This document shows positions 10,478-20,580 of a stretch of 22,287 nucleotides of DNA, piece by piece. Where the stretch lies: contig SCFE01000114.1 in the NCBI GenBank assembly GCA_004352715.1, positions 486,842-509,128 of the forward strand, written 5' to 3'. The first letter of the stretch is position 1. Every line of letters begins with the position of its first letter. The position numbers were made by a program, and so were the translations under genes. The notes beneath the pieces were generated by a model that worked only from the letters and a program-made list of their open reading frames with translations, had not been told where the DNA came from and did no database searches. This DNA is from Hofstenia miamia (lineage: Eukaryota; Xenacoelomorpha; Acoela).

Positions 10478-11160
10478 TAATAGTAGTAGTAGTAGTAAAA
10501 GACTTTATTACCAATAAAGGCAATTACCTATTGATACAAAATGCTACAAAGAACAGTCACAAATTAAAAATTGATAATGATTGCAGGTTTGAGTCTATGT
10601 TTTTATGTAGATGGCAGTTGAAAAGTTTCTTTAATTTCCTTTTCACATAGTTTGGCTTGTCATAGAGATAGAGATTTACGTCGGTTTTTTGGTGAATGAA
10701 ATTTGCTAGTTTCGTGGAGCGCTGGAAATATTCCTGATCCGTCGGTTTGTAGTGGTAATGTTCGTTTGCTCTGAAACGTATATGGTCAGAAAATCGCAAG
10801 TTGTATGTTGAGTTGTGAGTGGCAACGCTGAAAAAATGATAAGTATCAACAACAAAACAGTTTGTAAGTATCTTGTTGAAAAGAAGTAAGTCTGAAAGTT
10901 CAAGTAACATAGAAATAGGGAGCAGATTTATTAAATAAAGAATCATTTAAAATCTATTTAGTGGACTTTTTGTGGAAATTTTCCAGTTTTTTTAGCTGTG
11001 TTTTGTTTAAGACCATGCGACAGAGCAATAAAGAAGTTTAGGCATTATATACTTTCTGTAGATTGTAAGACGACTGTCCGGAGCTGTAAGTAGCAGTGTT
11101 TTATTTTACTGTTAATATGTGCTGAAAAACAAGATTTTATGAAATTGTAATACCAAAGTC
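10478..11160 (-). pseudogene. Non-LTR ORF2 C-terminus with 3' end and (TAC)n tail
   Basis: From 11160 down, broken frames read FGITISYKILFFSAHINSKI and then a thumb-like region (KLLYCSVAW; QLKKLENFHKK). A clean frame at 10946-10557 follows, with the usual post-RT C-terminal pattern (LLPISMLLELSDLLLFNKIL; KRKLKKLFNCHLHKN). After its stop come a short 3' UTR, AATAAAG (forward positions 10503-10509) and a tail of TAC/TAG trinucleotides at 10481-10497, typical of a non-LTR 3' terminus. RT core motifs are absent. Position and strand suggest it may be the 3' part of the same element as 14510-15278, split by the plus-strand element between them. Confidence 0.7.
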
Positions 11161-11259
11161 ATTGACATTTCACTTAATACAATATCGTACCTGTCACTAT
11201 AAACAAGAGCTGCAACCTGTAAACTGTATTAGATTTCACAGTGAACAGTTGTGTTTACT

Positions 11260-12149
11260 GATGTCTCTCTGGATGTCTAACAACACATGCAAACAGCAAT
11301 CAATATGCTCTACATGCAATGGTGAAATAAGAAATGATTCTAGTAAATTTACAATAGTAAGTTGCAATGTGGCATTACATTTGTAAAATAATTGTACTGG
11401 TTTTTCCTCGTCGTTTGTGGAAGCAATCAAACTATATGATAAACATATTCTACTACTCTGCTCAACCTGTGTTAATAATGGAAGCAAAGACAAAATTACG
11501 GAAAATATACATGAATACATTACATCGAATATCATCGATGAAGTAATGAAGATAGAGGAAAGAATGTCGAAGTTGACTGGTATGATGTCAACTAATAACG
11601 ATTTGCTCCAGGCAATGAAATCTACAACGCAATCTGTCTCTGTAACAAACAGTCTAAGAGCACCTATACAAACATCTGATAATGACACAATGCTTAGGCT
11701 TGTGGTAACTAGAGTTAAAGAGCAGCCTTCTGGTTGAAACCGATTGCATAGCCTTGAAGCTGATCGTTGACACCTTGAAGACTTATTCCTAAACAAACTT
11801 AGTGTCGTTTGGTGATACTTTTCGGAGAGGTAAGTTTATTCCTAATATGTTGCACAACAGACCACTTATTGTTAAGTTTAGTAATTACTGGGATATTAGG
11901 CGCATTCTAGCCTTTTCTTTTAAACTGAAAAACTCGGCAATTTATATACGTAAAGACATGAGATACAATGATCGTATGCTTGAAAAGAAGTTGCTTAATA
12001 TGCGATGGGACTTAGCCGAAAAGGGTATTGATAAAACTAGCATGAAAATTCGCAATTTGAAACTATATCTAGTAAACAAACTTATTGACCACACTCTCCC
12101 TACTGATGAAATTGTTGCTAAGATCAATTATGATGCGACGCCCAATTGA
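11260..12149 (+). pseudogene. Retrotransposon ORF1 with PHD-like finger, frameshifted
   Basis: The likely start is the ATG at 11260. A PHD-like zinc finger follows (ICSTCNGEIRNDSSKF, SCNVALHL, LLLCSTC) across a stop near 11385, then a probable coiled-coil stretch (IIDEVMKIEERMSKLTGMM). A stop and frameshift fall near 11737-11800. The C-terminal part (RPLIVKFSNYWDIRRILAF ... YNDRMLEKKLLNMRWDLAEK) resembles the RNA-binding region of ORF1 proteins in CR1/Jockey-type elements and ends in a TGA at 12147-12149, probably the true end. Such ORF1 products coat element RNA. This copy cannot make an intact one. Confidence 0.7.
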
Positions 12150-12163
12150 CTAACGAGTAAGAA

Positions 12164-14422
12164 ATGCATTTAAGAAAAGTAACTGAGACTAACCCTCATG
12201 CGTTCATAATTGCAAGCGATGTAAACCCTGATAAGGTTAGAATTCTTGAAGAATTTCATTTGTATAATATTGTTAGTGAGCCTACATTTAGTATATCTCA
12301 AAAGCAGCTAGATGTTATCTACCTAACAAATACTGAGTTATTTTCTTTTGAACTTGCAGCTCTATTTGGTGTCCCTGAAATCAGTTACCACTTATCATTG
12401 GTTTTGCGCCCTAAGATTAACTGTCACAATAAACTAAAACGTCAACAGAATGATCAACACCGTGATCTGTATGACATGGACAAAATCCAATGCGAACTAG
12501 AGACTACTTGCTGGGATAGTTTTCTTGATTATAATAGTAGTGATATTGATTCGTTTACATATATTTTGGAGGAGTACATTAAGTTTGTCGTAGATAATAG
12601 TAGGTCCGGTAAGGTTGGACGGCGTGACATTTTTCTTGGTCGTATTAATAACTCAACTGAGTTAAGACAGCTGGTGAAGGACAAAAAGAAGGCGATATCA
12701 TCGAATAACTCTTCTCTCCGAAATGAAATTCAAAGGAAAATTAATAAATTGGTGTGTTTCCGAAGACAGGAATACATTTTGAACCTGTCAAAGTCCGAAC
12801 TTTACCATGAGTTACATTATCGTTTAAAGGATAATTTGCCTCCTGTGGAGCTTAACGAAAATGAGGCGGTCGGCTTTAACAAGTTTTTCACACGGTTTAA
12901 TAGCGATAGTTATAGAGATTGTTATTTCAGTTTACACGAAGGTGTTTATCAGGCACCTGAGATTGATCCTGAAGAGGTCATCCGTCCGTATCTTACAGTC
13001 AGTTAATGAAAAGACGGCCGGTGGACTTAATAATATACCCTCGTGTGTATACCGAAAATTTGCCTCAGAAATTGGAGTTCCCTATTATTATCTTTTCCAG
13101 AACTGTTACACTTTTTGTAAATACCCCGATTTATGGAAGCAAGCCGTGGTGAGGCCAATTCCTAAGCAACAAGATGCAACTCCCCAAGAGCCTAAGCTTT
13201 ATAGACCTATTACTATTACTCCTATCCCTGCTCGTTGCCTTGATCGCTTAGGTCTCGAATTTTTCATTGAGTTAACTGAAGAAGACAGTGATCCGTTCTA
13301 ATTCGCCTATAAATCCGGTCGATTCACTATGGATGCTTTGCTTTGCACGTATGATTTTATTGTCTTACATCTTGATAGCAGCTCGACCTGTATTGTCAAG
13401 GGTATTTTCTTATTCTTCTGCCTTTAACACGATATTGCAGAATAAGTTATTAAATCATGTATCATTTTACTCACCATGGTTAGCCTGTTGGTTCAAGGAT
13501 TACATGTCTAACTGGCGGCAGTGTATACAGTTTGGGAATAATTCGTTTACCGAGTTTTCCAAGATACTGGTCGGTGTTCCTCAGGGTGGCCCTATGAGCA
13601 GGCTTCTATTTACATTCTGTACGAACCCAATCAACAACAAAGTCCTCGAAGTTAACAATGATCAGGCAAATATTTCAAAATACTCTGATGATACGAAGAT
13701 TCTTTTTGCAATTTCTGAGTCGTCTCCTATGGACGACTATGAAAATTACCTGTCCTTGATCTCTAAGGTTGTCTGGATGTCCGATGACTTAAATTTGTAT
13801 ATTAACGGTAGTAAATTGAAAGAAATTTATTTTTCTCTTACAAAAGTGAGGAATATTGCGAGTACCGCGTCGCCTGTAACCATTGCAGGTGTGAGCATCC
13901 CTAACGTTGATTTCATCAAATATCTTGGCGTCTATCTCCATAAGTCCTTTAAATGGAATACCCACATTGAATGTCTGATGAAAATACTAAATTTCACTAT
14001 TCGTTGTTTTGCTGGTGTCATTAAATATTTGAGTGATGAAACAAAAACATCTATTTTCAAAACTTATATTCTCCCTCACTACCTATACGCTTCTTGTGTT
14101 TGGGTTCCCGGTCTCTCAAGTAAAAATCGTAGTCAATTGCGGAAACCGATCAGTTTATTTGCATTCATTTCGAAAACTCAAGTTCAAGTATATTCAAATA
14201 GTCAATCAATCGTTCACCTCATTGTTCATCAAAGTAATCAAGAAAATTTTTGAAAACATTACTCATCCTCTACATGACAAATTTAATCTTATGTCTTCTC
14301 AGAGAAGCACCAAACAAGCTTTTAGACTTCCCCGCTGTCGTACTTCTAGATATGATCGCTCATTTTTTCCAGCTGCATGCAGGTATTTAGTCAATAACGA
14401 TACCCTCCCGCAATATTTGTAA
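12164..14422 (+). pseudogene. Retrotransposon ORF2: truncated endonuclease + reverse transcriptase
   Basis: The first frame (12164-13006) begins late in an AP-like endonuclease (FHLYNIVSEPTFS; LDVIYLT), so roughly the first 150 residues, including most catalytic positions, are missing. The linker and RT follow across several breaks: TAGGLNNIPSCVYRKF, VVRPIPK, YRPITITPIPARCLD, a TAA near 13299, then FAYKSGRFTMDAL. Motif A reads FSYSSAFNTI where a catalytic Asp is expected (DYSSAFNT-like), so the Asp appears lost with a small deletion near 13410. Motif B is GVPQGGPMS; motif C is YSDDTKIL (the two Asp kept); then YLGVYLHKSFKWNTHIE. A frameshift near 14140 leads to the C-terminal end (LPRCRTSRYDRSFFPAACR) at 14422. 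It is inactive. Confidence 0.85.
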
Positions 14423-14509
14423 ATTTTAGCGTTCCCTTTCCATTTTACTTTGTAAAAAGTACAGGAAATAAAGCGTACTATTATATTATGTAAACATTTG
14501 AAAAAATGA

Positions 14510-14775
14510 GGTCCAGGATGTTATTGTTGCTTCGACTGAATGTTGGTCAAAGCCATTTGTAACAAGGAAATTAAAAAACAAAGGGTATTCAGATGACTCT
14601 TCAGCAGGGTGAGTCGTACTCCGGGCTGTTAAAGTCACCACATATCAAGATTTTTTGAGCTGTAGTGTAGAAAGCACGATCTATGCTGGTGACGATGCAA
14701 TTAAGCAAACTTAAATCAGAAGCTCTATATTTACTAGTTGAAGGGGGTTGTATATAACTATGATTAGCGTGTCTT
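14510..14775 (-). pseudogene. Non-LTR endonuclease fragment
   Basis: Reading from about 14775 down, the frame gives VIYSPPSTSKYRASDLSLLN, then QKILICGDFNSPEYDS, where GDFN is the conserved catalytic Asp/Asn block of the AP-like endonuclease of non-LTR retrotransposons. After in-frame stops comes NNNILDLIF, matching the LDLxF block near the end of that domain. The first part of the endonuclease is missing. It sits directly downstream of the minus-strand PHD ORF1 and ends where the plus-strand element begins. Confidence 0.7.
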
Positions 14776-14839
14776 CGACCTGATTTTTGTCATTAAATTG
14801 CCTCTCAATAAGAGATTTGTTTGTTGACTCCGGTATACC

Positions 14840-15278
14840 TTAATTTGTAATGATGGCCATTATCCAGATCAGGCTTAGAAGTAGAAACCGGGCGCTTGGA
14901 ATATTATTTTCAGGGCTAGACTTGATATCTGTGACTATAGTTTTGATGTCACTCAATTCAGTAGTTAAAGTCGAGGCATTAATCTTTAGTAATGGGTACA
15001 ATAATTTGAGAATAAATAGTTTCTTTGATAACGTTTTCAATTTTTTGTAGGTCTGGCATAATATTATTACTTTTATAACATAGAGAACAGCGAAATAAAA
15101 GAGGCTTGTTTTCCTGAAGATGTGGTATAATTTCTTTGTCCAAACCAGAACAGTCAGTGTGATACGACAGATCGCATATGTCGCATTGGATCCACAGCGC
15201 GCCAGGGTCACCTTGTTTCTTGCACTTGAAGCGTGCATCGCAGTCGCTCGATGAGACACCTCGCCCGTGTTTAGTCAT
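14840..15278 (-). pseudogene. Retrotransposon ORF1 with PHD finger
   Basis: The frame opens with ATG at 15278 (MTKHGRGVSSSDCDARFKC) and contains a good PHD-finger core: ALWIQCDICDLSYHTDCSGL then LLFRCSLCYKS, with the aromatic residue and Cys/His spacing typical of PHD domains. It then runs into a coiled-coil-like segment (DLQKIENVIKETI), breaks near 14980, and continues in another frame (TTELSDIKTIVTDIKSSPE). PHD fingers in ORF1 are known from CR1-like non-LTR elements, and endonuclease sequence follows on the same strand. The alternative, a host PHD protein, is less likely because of the retroelement next door and the frame decay. Confidence 0.75.
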
Positions 15279-15837
15279 TACACTGGAAACTAAATCCGAA
15301 ATTCAACAAGAATATCAAAATCTTAGAGTATCAATTAAGTAAATTTAGGTTCACTGAAATTCAAATACTTGTAAAAATTTTTAAAGACCACTTAAGTAAT
15401 ATAATAATGCAACCCCTTACTTTTGCTGATAAGTGACTCAGTATAAATTAATGAATATATTAATTTAAGTTATTGTTGTAAGCTTAATATCCTTTATTCG
15501 TTTGTTGCATTGGTTTTTCGTTAGTGTAATAATATTGTCATTAATTAATTGTTCTGAGTATAAAAAATTAATAGTTTTATACCTCTCACTTCAATTGAAT
15601 TATGTTGTATAATTGTATTATGTCTTATTAAAACTGTTTGATGTGCTGCTCGTGCTCTCGTGTTAAAAGAATAATTTATTTTATTAATGCTATAAAATTA
15701 TATTGGATATTCTCGTCTTTCAACAATTATTTTACGTATATCTATTTTGAAATGGATGGAAAATCTTATTAGATTTCTCTATTTTTTCATAGTCTTTTAC
15801 ACGTAATTTTCTCATTTATATATAATATGTTTGCTTT
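15279..15837. other. AT-rich stretch, nothing recognised
   Basis: Very AT-rich DNA between two retrotransposon fragments. No exon, RNA gene or repeat unit was recognised. The left part may be the 5' UTR of the minus-strand PHD element. Confidence 0.5.
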
Positions 15838-16391
15838 TATCTTCTTCCTCGTTGCTATCAACGACCTCTCTCAATCTGTTTTCAACTCATCCTGTCTACT
15901 GTACGTCGATGACACTGCCATTTTGGTAGTTCTTTTGCCTCCAATATTAACTCTGATCTAAGATCATCTTGAGCTTTTCGCTTTTTGGCCTTCCGTTAAC
16001 CATCTTGATTTTAGCCCAACCAAGACATGTGGTATTTCCTTTTCTGTATCTCTCCTGATATGCCCCTGCCTGTGAACCTTTTTTCTCATCATACTCATCT
16101 TCGAGTTCAACTTGCTGCAAACTTAAATTGGCCTGATCATTTGTCCTTGCGCCTCCGCAAAGCTAATTCCTCACTCTTTGCGGTCTTCCGCAATGTTCCT
16201 GAGCTTCAAGTAATCTTTGATGTCTTTCCTTTGGTGAGCCCTTCTTTAACTTCGCCTACTTTTCCATCTGCTCCTACATTATCTCCTATGACTGTCCTCG
16301 TTGCTGTAAAACCTGACTTGTTTTTATATTTTTATATTTTTGTAGTCTCTACCTTCGGCGTCTAAATAAAGTCGCTCATTATTATTATTAT
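15838..16391 (+). mobile_element. 5'-truncated non-LTR element: RT remnant and 3' end
   Basis: The frame starts abruptly with FFLVAINDLSQSVFNSSC then LLYVDDTAILVV, which is RT motif C (YVDD). Stops follow, then LDFSPTKTCGISFS and a thumb-like segment, QLAANLNWPDHLSLRLRKAN. The 3' end carries AATAAAG at about 16365-16371 and an (ATT)n tail at 16378-16391, a normal microsatellite-like terminus for a non-LTR element. Everything upstream of motif C is absent. The R4/Dong-type element on the opposite strand starts directly at this tail. Confidence 0.75.
16378..16391. repeat. (ATT)n tail / target repeat
   Basis: Four to five ATT units form both the 3' tail of the plus-strand RT remnant and the 3' boundary (TAA repeats) of the minus-strand element to the right. 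Confidence 0.85.
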
Positions 16392-16436
16392 CCTTGCATC
16401 TCACAGCTTCATGCTGGTATCCCTCTCAGCTCGGGG

Positions 16437-17353
16437 AACTCACCAGTTCCCAGGGAGTCTGAGAGCTTTCCTCAGGACTCTAGCTGTTCCTAACAATGCT
16501 GCCTTCTGTGCTACTGCTCCTCCCCACTTTGGTACTCCCAACTCCTCCAAGTATCTCTTATGCTTCTTACTCACTGCTCCTAGTGCTCCTACAACTATTG
16601 GGACTACTTCAACTTTCTTTAACTTCCACAGCCTTTCTATTTCCTCTGCTAACTCCCTGTACTTGTCTATCTTCTCTTTCTCCTTGCTTTCTACATTCCT
16701 GTCCTTTGATACTGCTATCCTATCACTGTTCCAAATCTTTTCTCTTTGTCTACTATTACTATGTCTGGCCTCCGCGCTTCTATTACCTTGCTTGTCTGTA
16801 TGTTGAAGTCCCACAGTATCTTAACCTTCTCATTTTCTATGACGCCCTGTGGCTTATGCTCATACCATTTGTCTCCTGCTTCTAACCCATGCCGCTTGCT
16901 CAAACTCCAGTGTACCATTCTGCCCACCTTGTCATGCCTGAACGTATACTTATTCTGCGCCAACTTCTCACACCCTGCTATCAGATGATCTACTGTCTCC
17001 GCCTCTTTCTTACATACCCTACACTTATCACTTCTACTCTTCTGTCTATGTGCTTCTTCACCCAGTTTGTTCTTATTGCTTGCTCCTGTGCTGCCATTAT
17101 CAGTGTTTCTGTTGCTCTTTTTAGTCCTGCCTTCTTTAACTACTTGTTGCTCTCTTCTCTGCCACACATTTCTGTGTTCCTCCAGTATTTTCCATGCATT
17201 ACCTTCTGCTTACACCTTGTTTGTCTCTCTGATTCCATCCTTCTCTGGTATGCTGTCTTTCTTTCACTCTCAGTTCTTATCTTCCTTAACTCCTTAGTGA
17301 CCTCCAGTAGTGACCCTCTAGATTGTGCTTCTACGTATTCCTTTAGCCCTAGT
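16437..17353 (-). pseudogene. R4/Dong-type ORF, C-terminal part: finger and endonuclease
   Basis: From 17353 down: RT-to-finger linker (GLKEYVEAQSRGSLLEVTK), basic segment, then the zinc-binding finger CRVCKKEAETVDHLIAGC at about 17023-16970, then the restriction-like endonuclease with RRPDIVIVDKE at about 16774-16744 (the PD and downstream acidic and Lys residues of the PD-(D/E)XK fold). A one-base loss near 16730 shifts the frame, after which it continues (DKYRELAEEIERLWKLKKV; GTARVLRKALRLPGNW) to a natural stop at about 16440. The segment 16950-17353 appears identical to 17846-18249; five mismatches lie in the about 75 bases left of that. The right edge of the identity is the N at 17354. 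Confidence 0.8.
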
Positions 17354-17354
17354 N
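17354..17354. other. Single-N join at the edge of a duplication
   Basis: The copy homologous to 18249 ends at 17353. After the N the sequence jumps to another part of the element. Confidence 0.9.
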
Positions 17355-17771
17355 CTACATTTATCACTTACTTCTACTCTTCTGTCTATAAGCTTCTTCA
17401 CCCAGTTTGTTCTTATTGCTTGCTCCTGTGCTGCCATTATCAGTGCCTCTGTTACTCTTTTTAGTCCTGCCTTCTTTAAACACTTGTTGTTCTCTTCTCT
17501 GTAACACATTTCTGTGTTCCTCCATTAATTTCCATGCATTCTCTATTTCTCAGCTTCTGCAACTAATCTCTGCTTAAGCTCTTCTCTTGCAGTTTCTATA
17601 GTCTTCTCCTTACCTACCCTGCACCTGTCCTGTATCGCCTTACTTGTCCTGATCCTCCCTAATTGCTGCCTAATATTTGTCACTTTATTCTCAATTCTTC
17701 TCTCCCATGCTGTCTTCCTCAGCTTTCTGTTATCTTTTCTTCTTCTTGTCCATGCCTACATTCTTCAGCAC
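17355..17771 (-). pseudogene. Chimeric fragment of the same element family
   Basis: 17556-17771 is homologous to 19736-19975, the basic N-terminal region (RTSKAIQDRCRVGK), but it diverges by scattered substitutions and keeps AGAGAAGAGCTTAAG where 19768 has lost five bases. 17355-17555 is instead a diverged copy of the pre-finger region at about 17030-17200 (GSTGASNKNKLGEEA). The two are fused directly at about 17556, removing the whole RT, so this is an internally deleted derivative. At 17771 it meets the next copy within CACCTGCTTCTAACCC, with short homology shared by both partners. Confidence 0.7.
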
Positions 17772-20576
17772 CTGCTTCTAACCCATGCTGCCTGCTCAAA
17801 TTCCAGTGTACCATTCTTCCCACCTTGTCATGCCTGAACGTATACTCATTCTGCGCCAACTTCTCACACCCTGCTATCAGATGATCTACTGTCTCCGCCT
17901 CTTTCTTACATACCCTACACTTATCACTTCTACTCTTCTGTCTATGTGCTTCTTCACCCAGTTTGTTCTTATTGCTTGCTCCTGTGCTGCCATTATCAGT
18001 GTTTCTGTTGCTCTTTTTAGTCCTGCCTTCTTTAACTACTTGTTGCTCTCTTCTCTGCCACACATTTCTGTGTTCCTCCAGTATTTTCCATGCATTACCT
18101 TCTGCTTACACCTTGTTTGTCTCTCTGATTCCATCCTTCTCTGGTATGCTGTCTTTCTTTCACTCTCAGTTCTTATCTTCCTTAACTCCTTAGTGACCTC
18201 CAGTAGTGACCCTCTAGATTGTGCTTCTACGTATTCCTTTAGCCCTAGTACTTCTGCTTCTACAGTTTCCTCCACACTTAGCAGTCCTTTCCCTCCTTTA
18301 TGCCTTGCCATGTACAGCCTATCTACATCTTCATTTAAATTGAATGCTCTCTCTGCTGCTAGTATCTTCCTTGTCTCCCTTTCTAATTCCCTCAGTTCAC
18401 TCTTGTCTCACCTAACTATTCCTGCGGATTATCTCAACAATGGTATTGCCCATGTATTAATTGCATTTATACTATTCTGCCCATTTAATGCTGACTTCTG
18501 TAATACTTTCCTTACTCTCCTCTTGTATTCTTTCCTTAGCCTCATCTTCATTTCCTCATGATCTGTTCTCTCTTTTTCTATCACACCTAAGTACTTTTAC
18601 CCCTCTTTGACTTCCTCAATCTTATCCCCACTGCTCGTCCTCAAACCATCTCCATCTATGCACTTGCCTCTGGTCATTTTCACTGTTGCACACTTTCCTA
18701 ATCCAAATTCCAACCCAGAATCTTTGCTTGCCTTCTCCAATGTCTCCACTTGCTTCTGCAACATCTTCCTTGAACTAGCATATATCTTCAGGTCGTCCAT
18801 GTACCACAGGTGACTCACTGCTCTACCATTCTTCTCCAACTTATACTCTATACCTGTCTCTAACTTTTCTGTGATGGGGCTTAAGCTTACTACAAACAGT
18901 AGTAGTGCTAAGCTGTCTCCCTGAATATGCCTCTCCTAAACCTCAACCTGTGTCCGTCTATCTCAGTTTGTCACTTTCCCATCTCCCTCTCTAGAAACTC
19001 AACCCATTTCCGTGAATCTTCATTGGCCTCTAACGTCCTCAATACCCACCTATGTGATATGTTGTCATATGCCTTCCTGTAGTCTATCCATGCCATTGCT
19101 AAGTTTGTCTTCCTTCTACAATTCTCCCCCACTGCCTGGTCTATCAACAATTGATCTTTGCATCCTCTCGTCTTTGTCCTACATCCCTTCTGCTCCTCTG
19201 GTATCAACCTGTTCTGTTCTAAGTAACATGCCAGGCTACATGAAATCACAGAAGTTAGCAATTTCCAAGTTGTTGGCAGAGATGTTATGGGCTTGAAGTT
19301 GCTTGCCTCACTACCATTCTTTGAGTCCTTCTGTATCAGAAATGTCCTTTCCACTACCATTCACTCTGGGCATCCACTCACCGCACACTCCTCCAATGCT
19401 ACAGCTAGTCTCTCATGAACACTTCTGAACTTCTTCAGCCAATACCCATGTACCATATCTCTGCCTGGCGCCTTCCAGTTCTTCATCTTCTTTAGAACCT
19501 CCTTCAGCTTTGCAGTTGTGATTATTTCTTCTTCTTGCCTGAATTCTTCTGCATCTGCAAAGTCTATCTCTGGTCCCGCACTTCCCCATATATTATCCAA
19601 GAACCTTACTGCGTCCTCGCGTGCTTTAGCTGTAGCCTTTTCTCCTGCATCTAGTTCTTTGTAGAATCTTCCTTCTTGGGTTTCAAACTTCATTTTGTCT
19701 TTTGCCTGCTTTGCCCTTGCCCTATATTTTCTCAGTTTCTCAGCTTCTGCAACTAATCTCTGCTTAAGCTCTTGCAGTTTCTATAGTCTTCCCCTTACCT
19801 ACCCTGCACCTGTCCTGTATCGCCTTACTTGTCCTGATCTTCCCTAATTGCTGCTTAATCTTTGCCACTTTATTCTCAATTCTTCTCTTCCATGCTGGTT
19901 TTCTGTCTCCCTTCTCTTCTTGTCGTCTTTTCTTCTTCATGTCCATGCCCACATTCTTCAGCACCTCCCATGCGCCTGCATACACTAACCTGTTTATCTC
20001 TGTTACACTCTTAGCAGCTATCCTTTCTAATACTTTGTTAATCTTTGCTGTTTCTACTGCTAACTTGCTTCTCTTAATGCCTCTTGGTACTGGCAACCTA
20101 CTTCTGTCTTTTATTTCTTTCTTCATCCTTTCCTTGATTGCTACCTCTGTTTCAACAGCTGCGATTTCTACCACTACTTCTGCTACTACACCTGCCATTT
20201 CATTTTCTTTTTGCTTAGTCTTTTCAGCTCTTCTTTTTCCCTTATTCTCATCCAGCTTCAACTTTCTGACCTGGCCTGCAAGCCTCTGCTCTGTAACTTC
20301 TAATCCTGTTTCATCTTTTTTCCATTCTTCCAACATTCTCTTCCTATAACCCCTCTTATCTGGTCTGCTTCTTCTTTAACACTCCAATGCTATCCTGTTC
20401 TGCTCATCTGTCCACTTGTGCCGTTGTCCATTGGTCTGTGTGGATCCTATACTGCCACTTCTCGAGTCCAAACTCTCGATTGTGGAGTCCGCCTGTTGAC
20501 CGGAGATTCTTCGCACCCTCTGACAATTTAAGGCCTGCCGGGGACTGAGGGCCTTTTCTTTTTGTTGCACTTTCAT
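17772..20576 (-). pseudogene. R4/Dong-type ORF, N-terminus through RT to finger
   Basis: The likely start is the ATG at 20576, about 6 nt after the tRNA-like head. HKWTDEQNRIALEC looks like a Myb/SANT-type start; TAA at about 20379 replaces a probable Tyr, then RGYRKRMLEEWKKDETGLEV continues in the same frame. A long Lys/Arg-rich stretch ends at a five-base deletion near 19768 (the intact form is at 17580). RT follows: NWKAPGRDMVHGYWLKKF, a TGA near 19360, FKPITSLPTTWKLLTS, AWIDYRKAYDN (motif A, about 19090), a TGA near 18970, RLRFRRGIF, a one-base shift in the FQGDS motif (about 18923), and YMDDLKIYAS (motif C, about 18803-18792). The thumb (NAINTWAIPLLRYSAGIVR) and finger (about 17919-17866) follow, then it breaks off at 17772. 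Confidence 0.85.
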
Positions 20577-20580
20577 TGAA

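Larger units (their letters stand above)
11162..14490 (+). mobile_element. Plus-strand non-LTR retrotransposon (PHD ORF1 + RT), decayed
   Basis: A nearly complete but damaged two-ORF element: a PHD-type finger ORF1, then an ORF2 lacking the endonuclease N-terminus, an RT, a C-terminal domain, AATAAA at 14467-14472 and a likely 3' end near 14490. It separates two minus-strand blocks of retrotransposon sequence, so it probably inserted into older debris. Possible short target duplication ACATTT occurs on both sides (near 11166 and 14493), too short to be decisive. ORF1 PHD fingers are known from CR1-like non-LTR elements, which fits the general RT type. Confidence 0.8.

Noticed and set aside
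17785-18561. 258-codon open frame on the plus strand, Leu/Ser/Cys-rich and membrane-like
   Set aside because: It is the antisense of the retrotransposon finger and thumb regions, whose minus-strand frames carry clear conserved motifs. The lack of stops is a by-product of the purine-rich coding strand.
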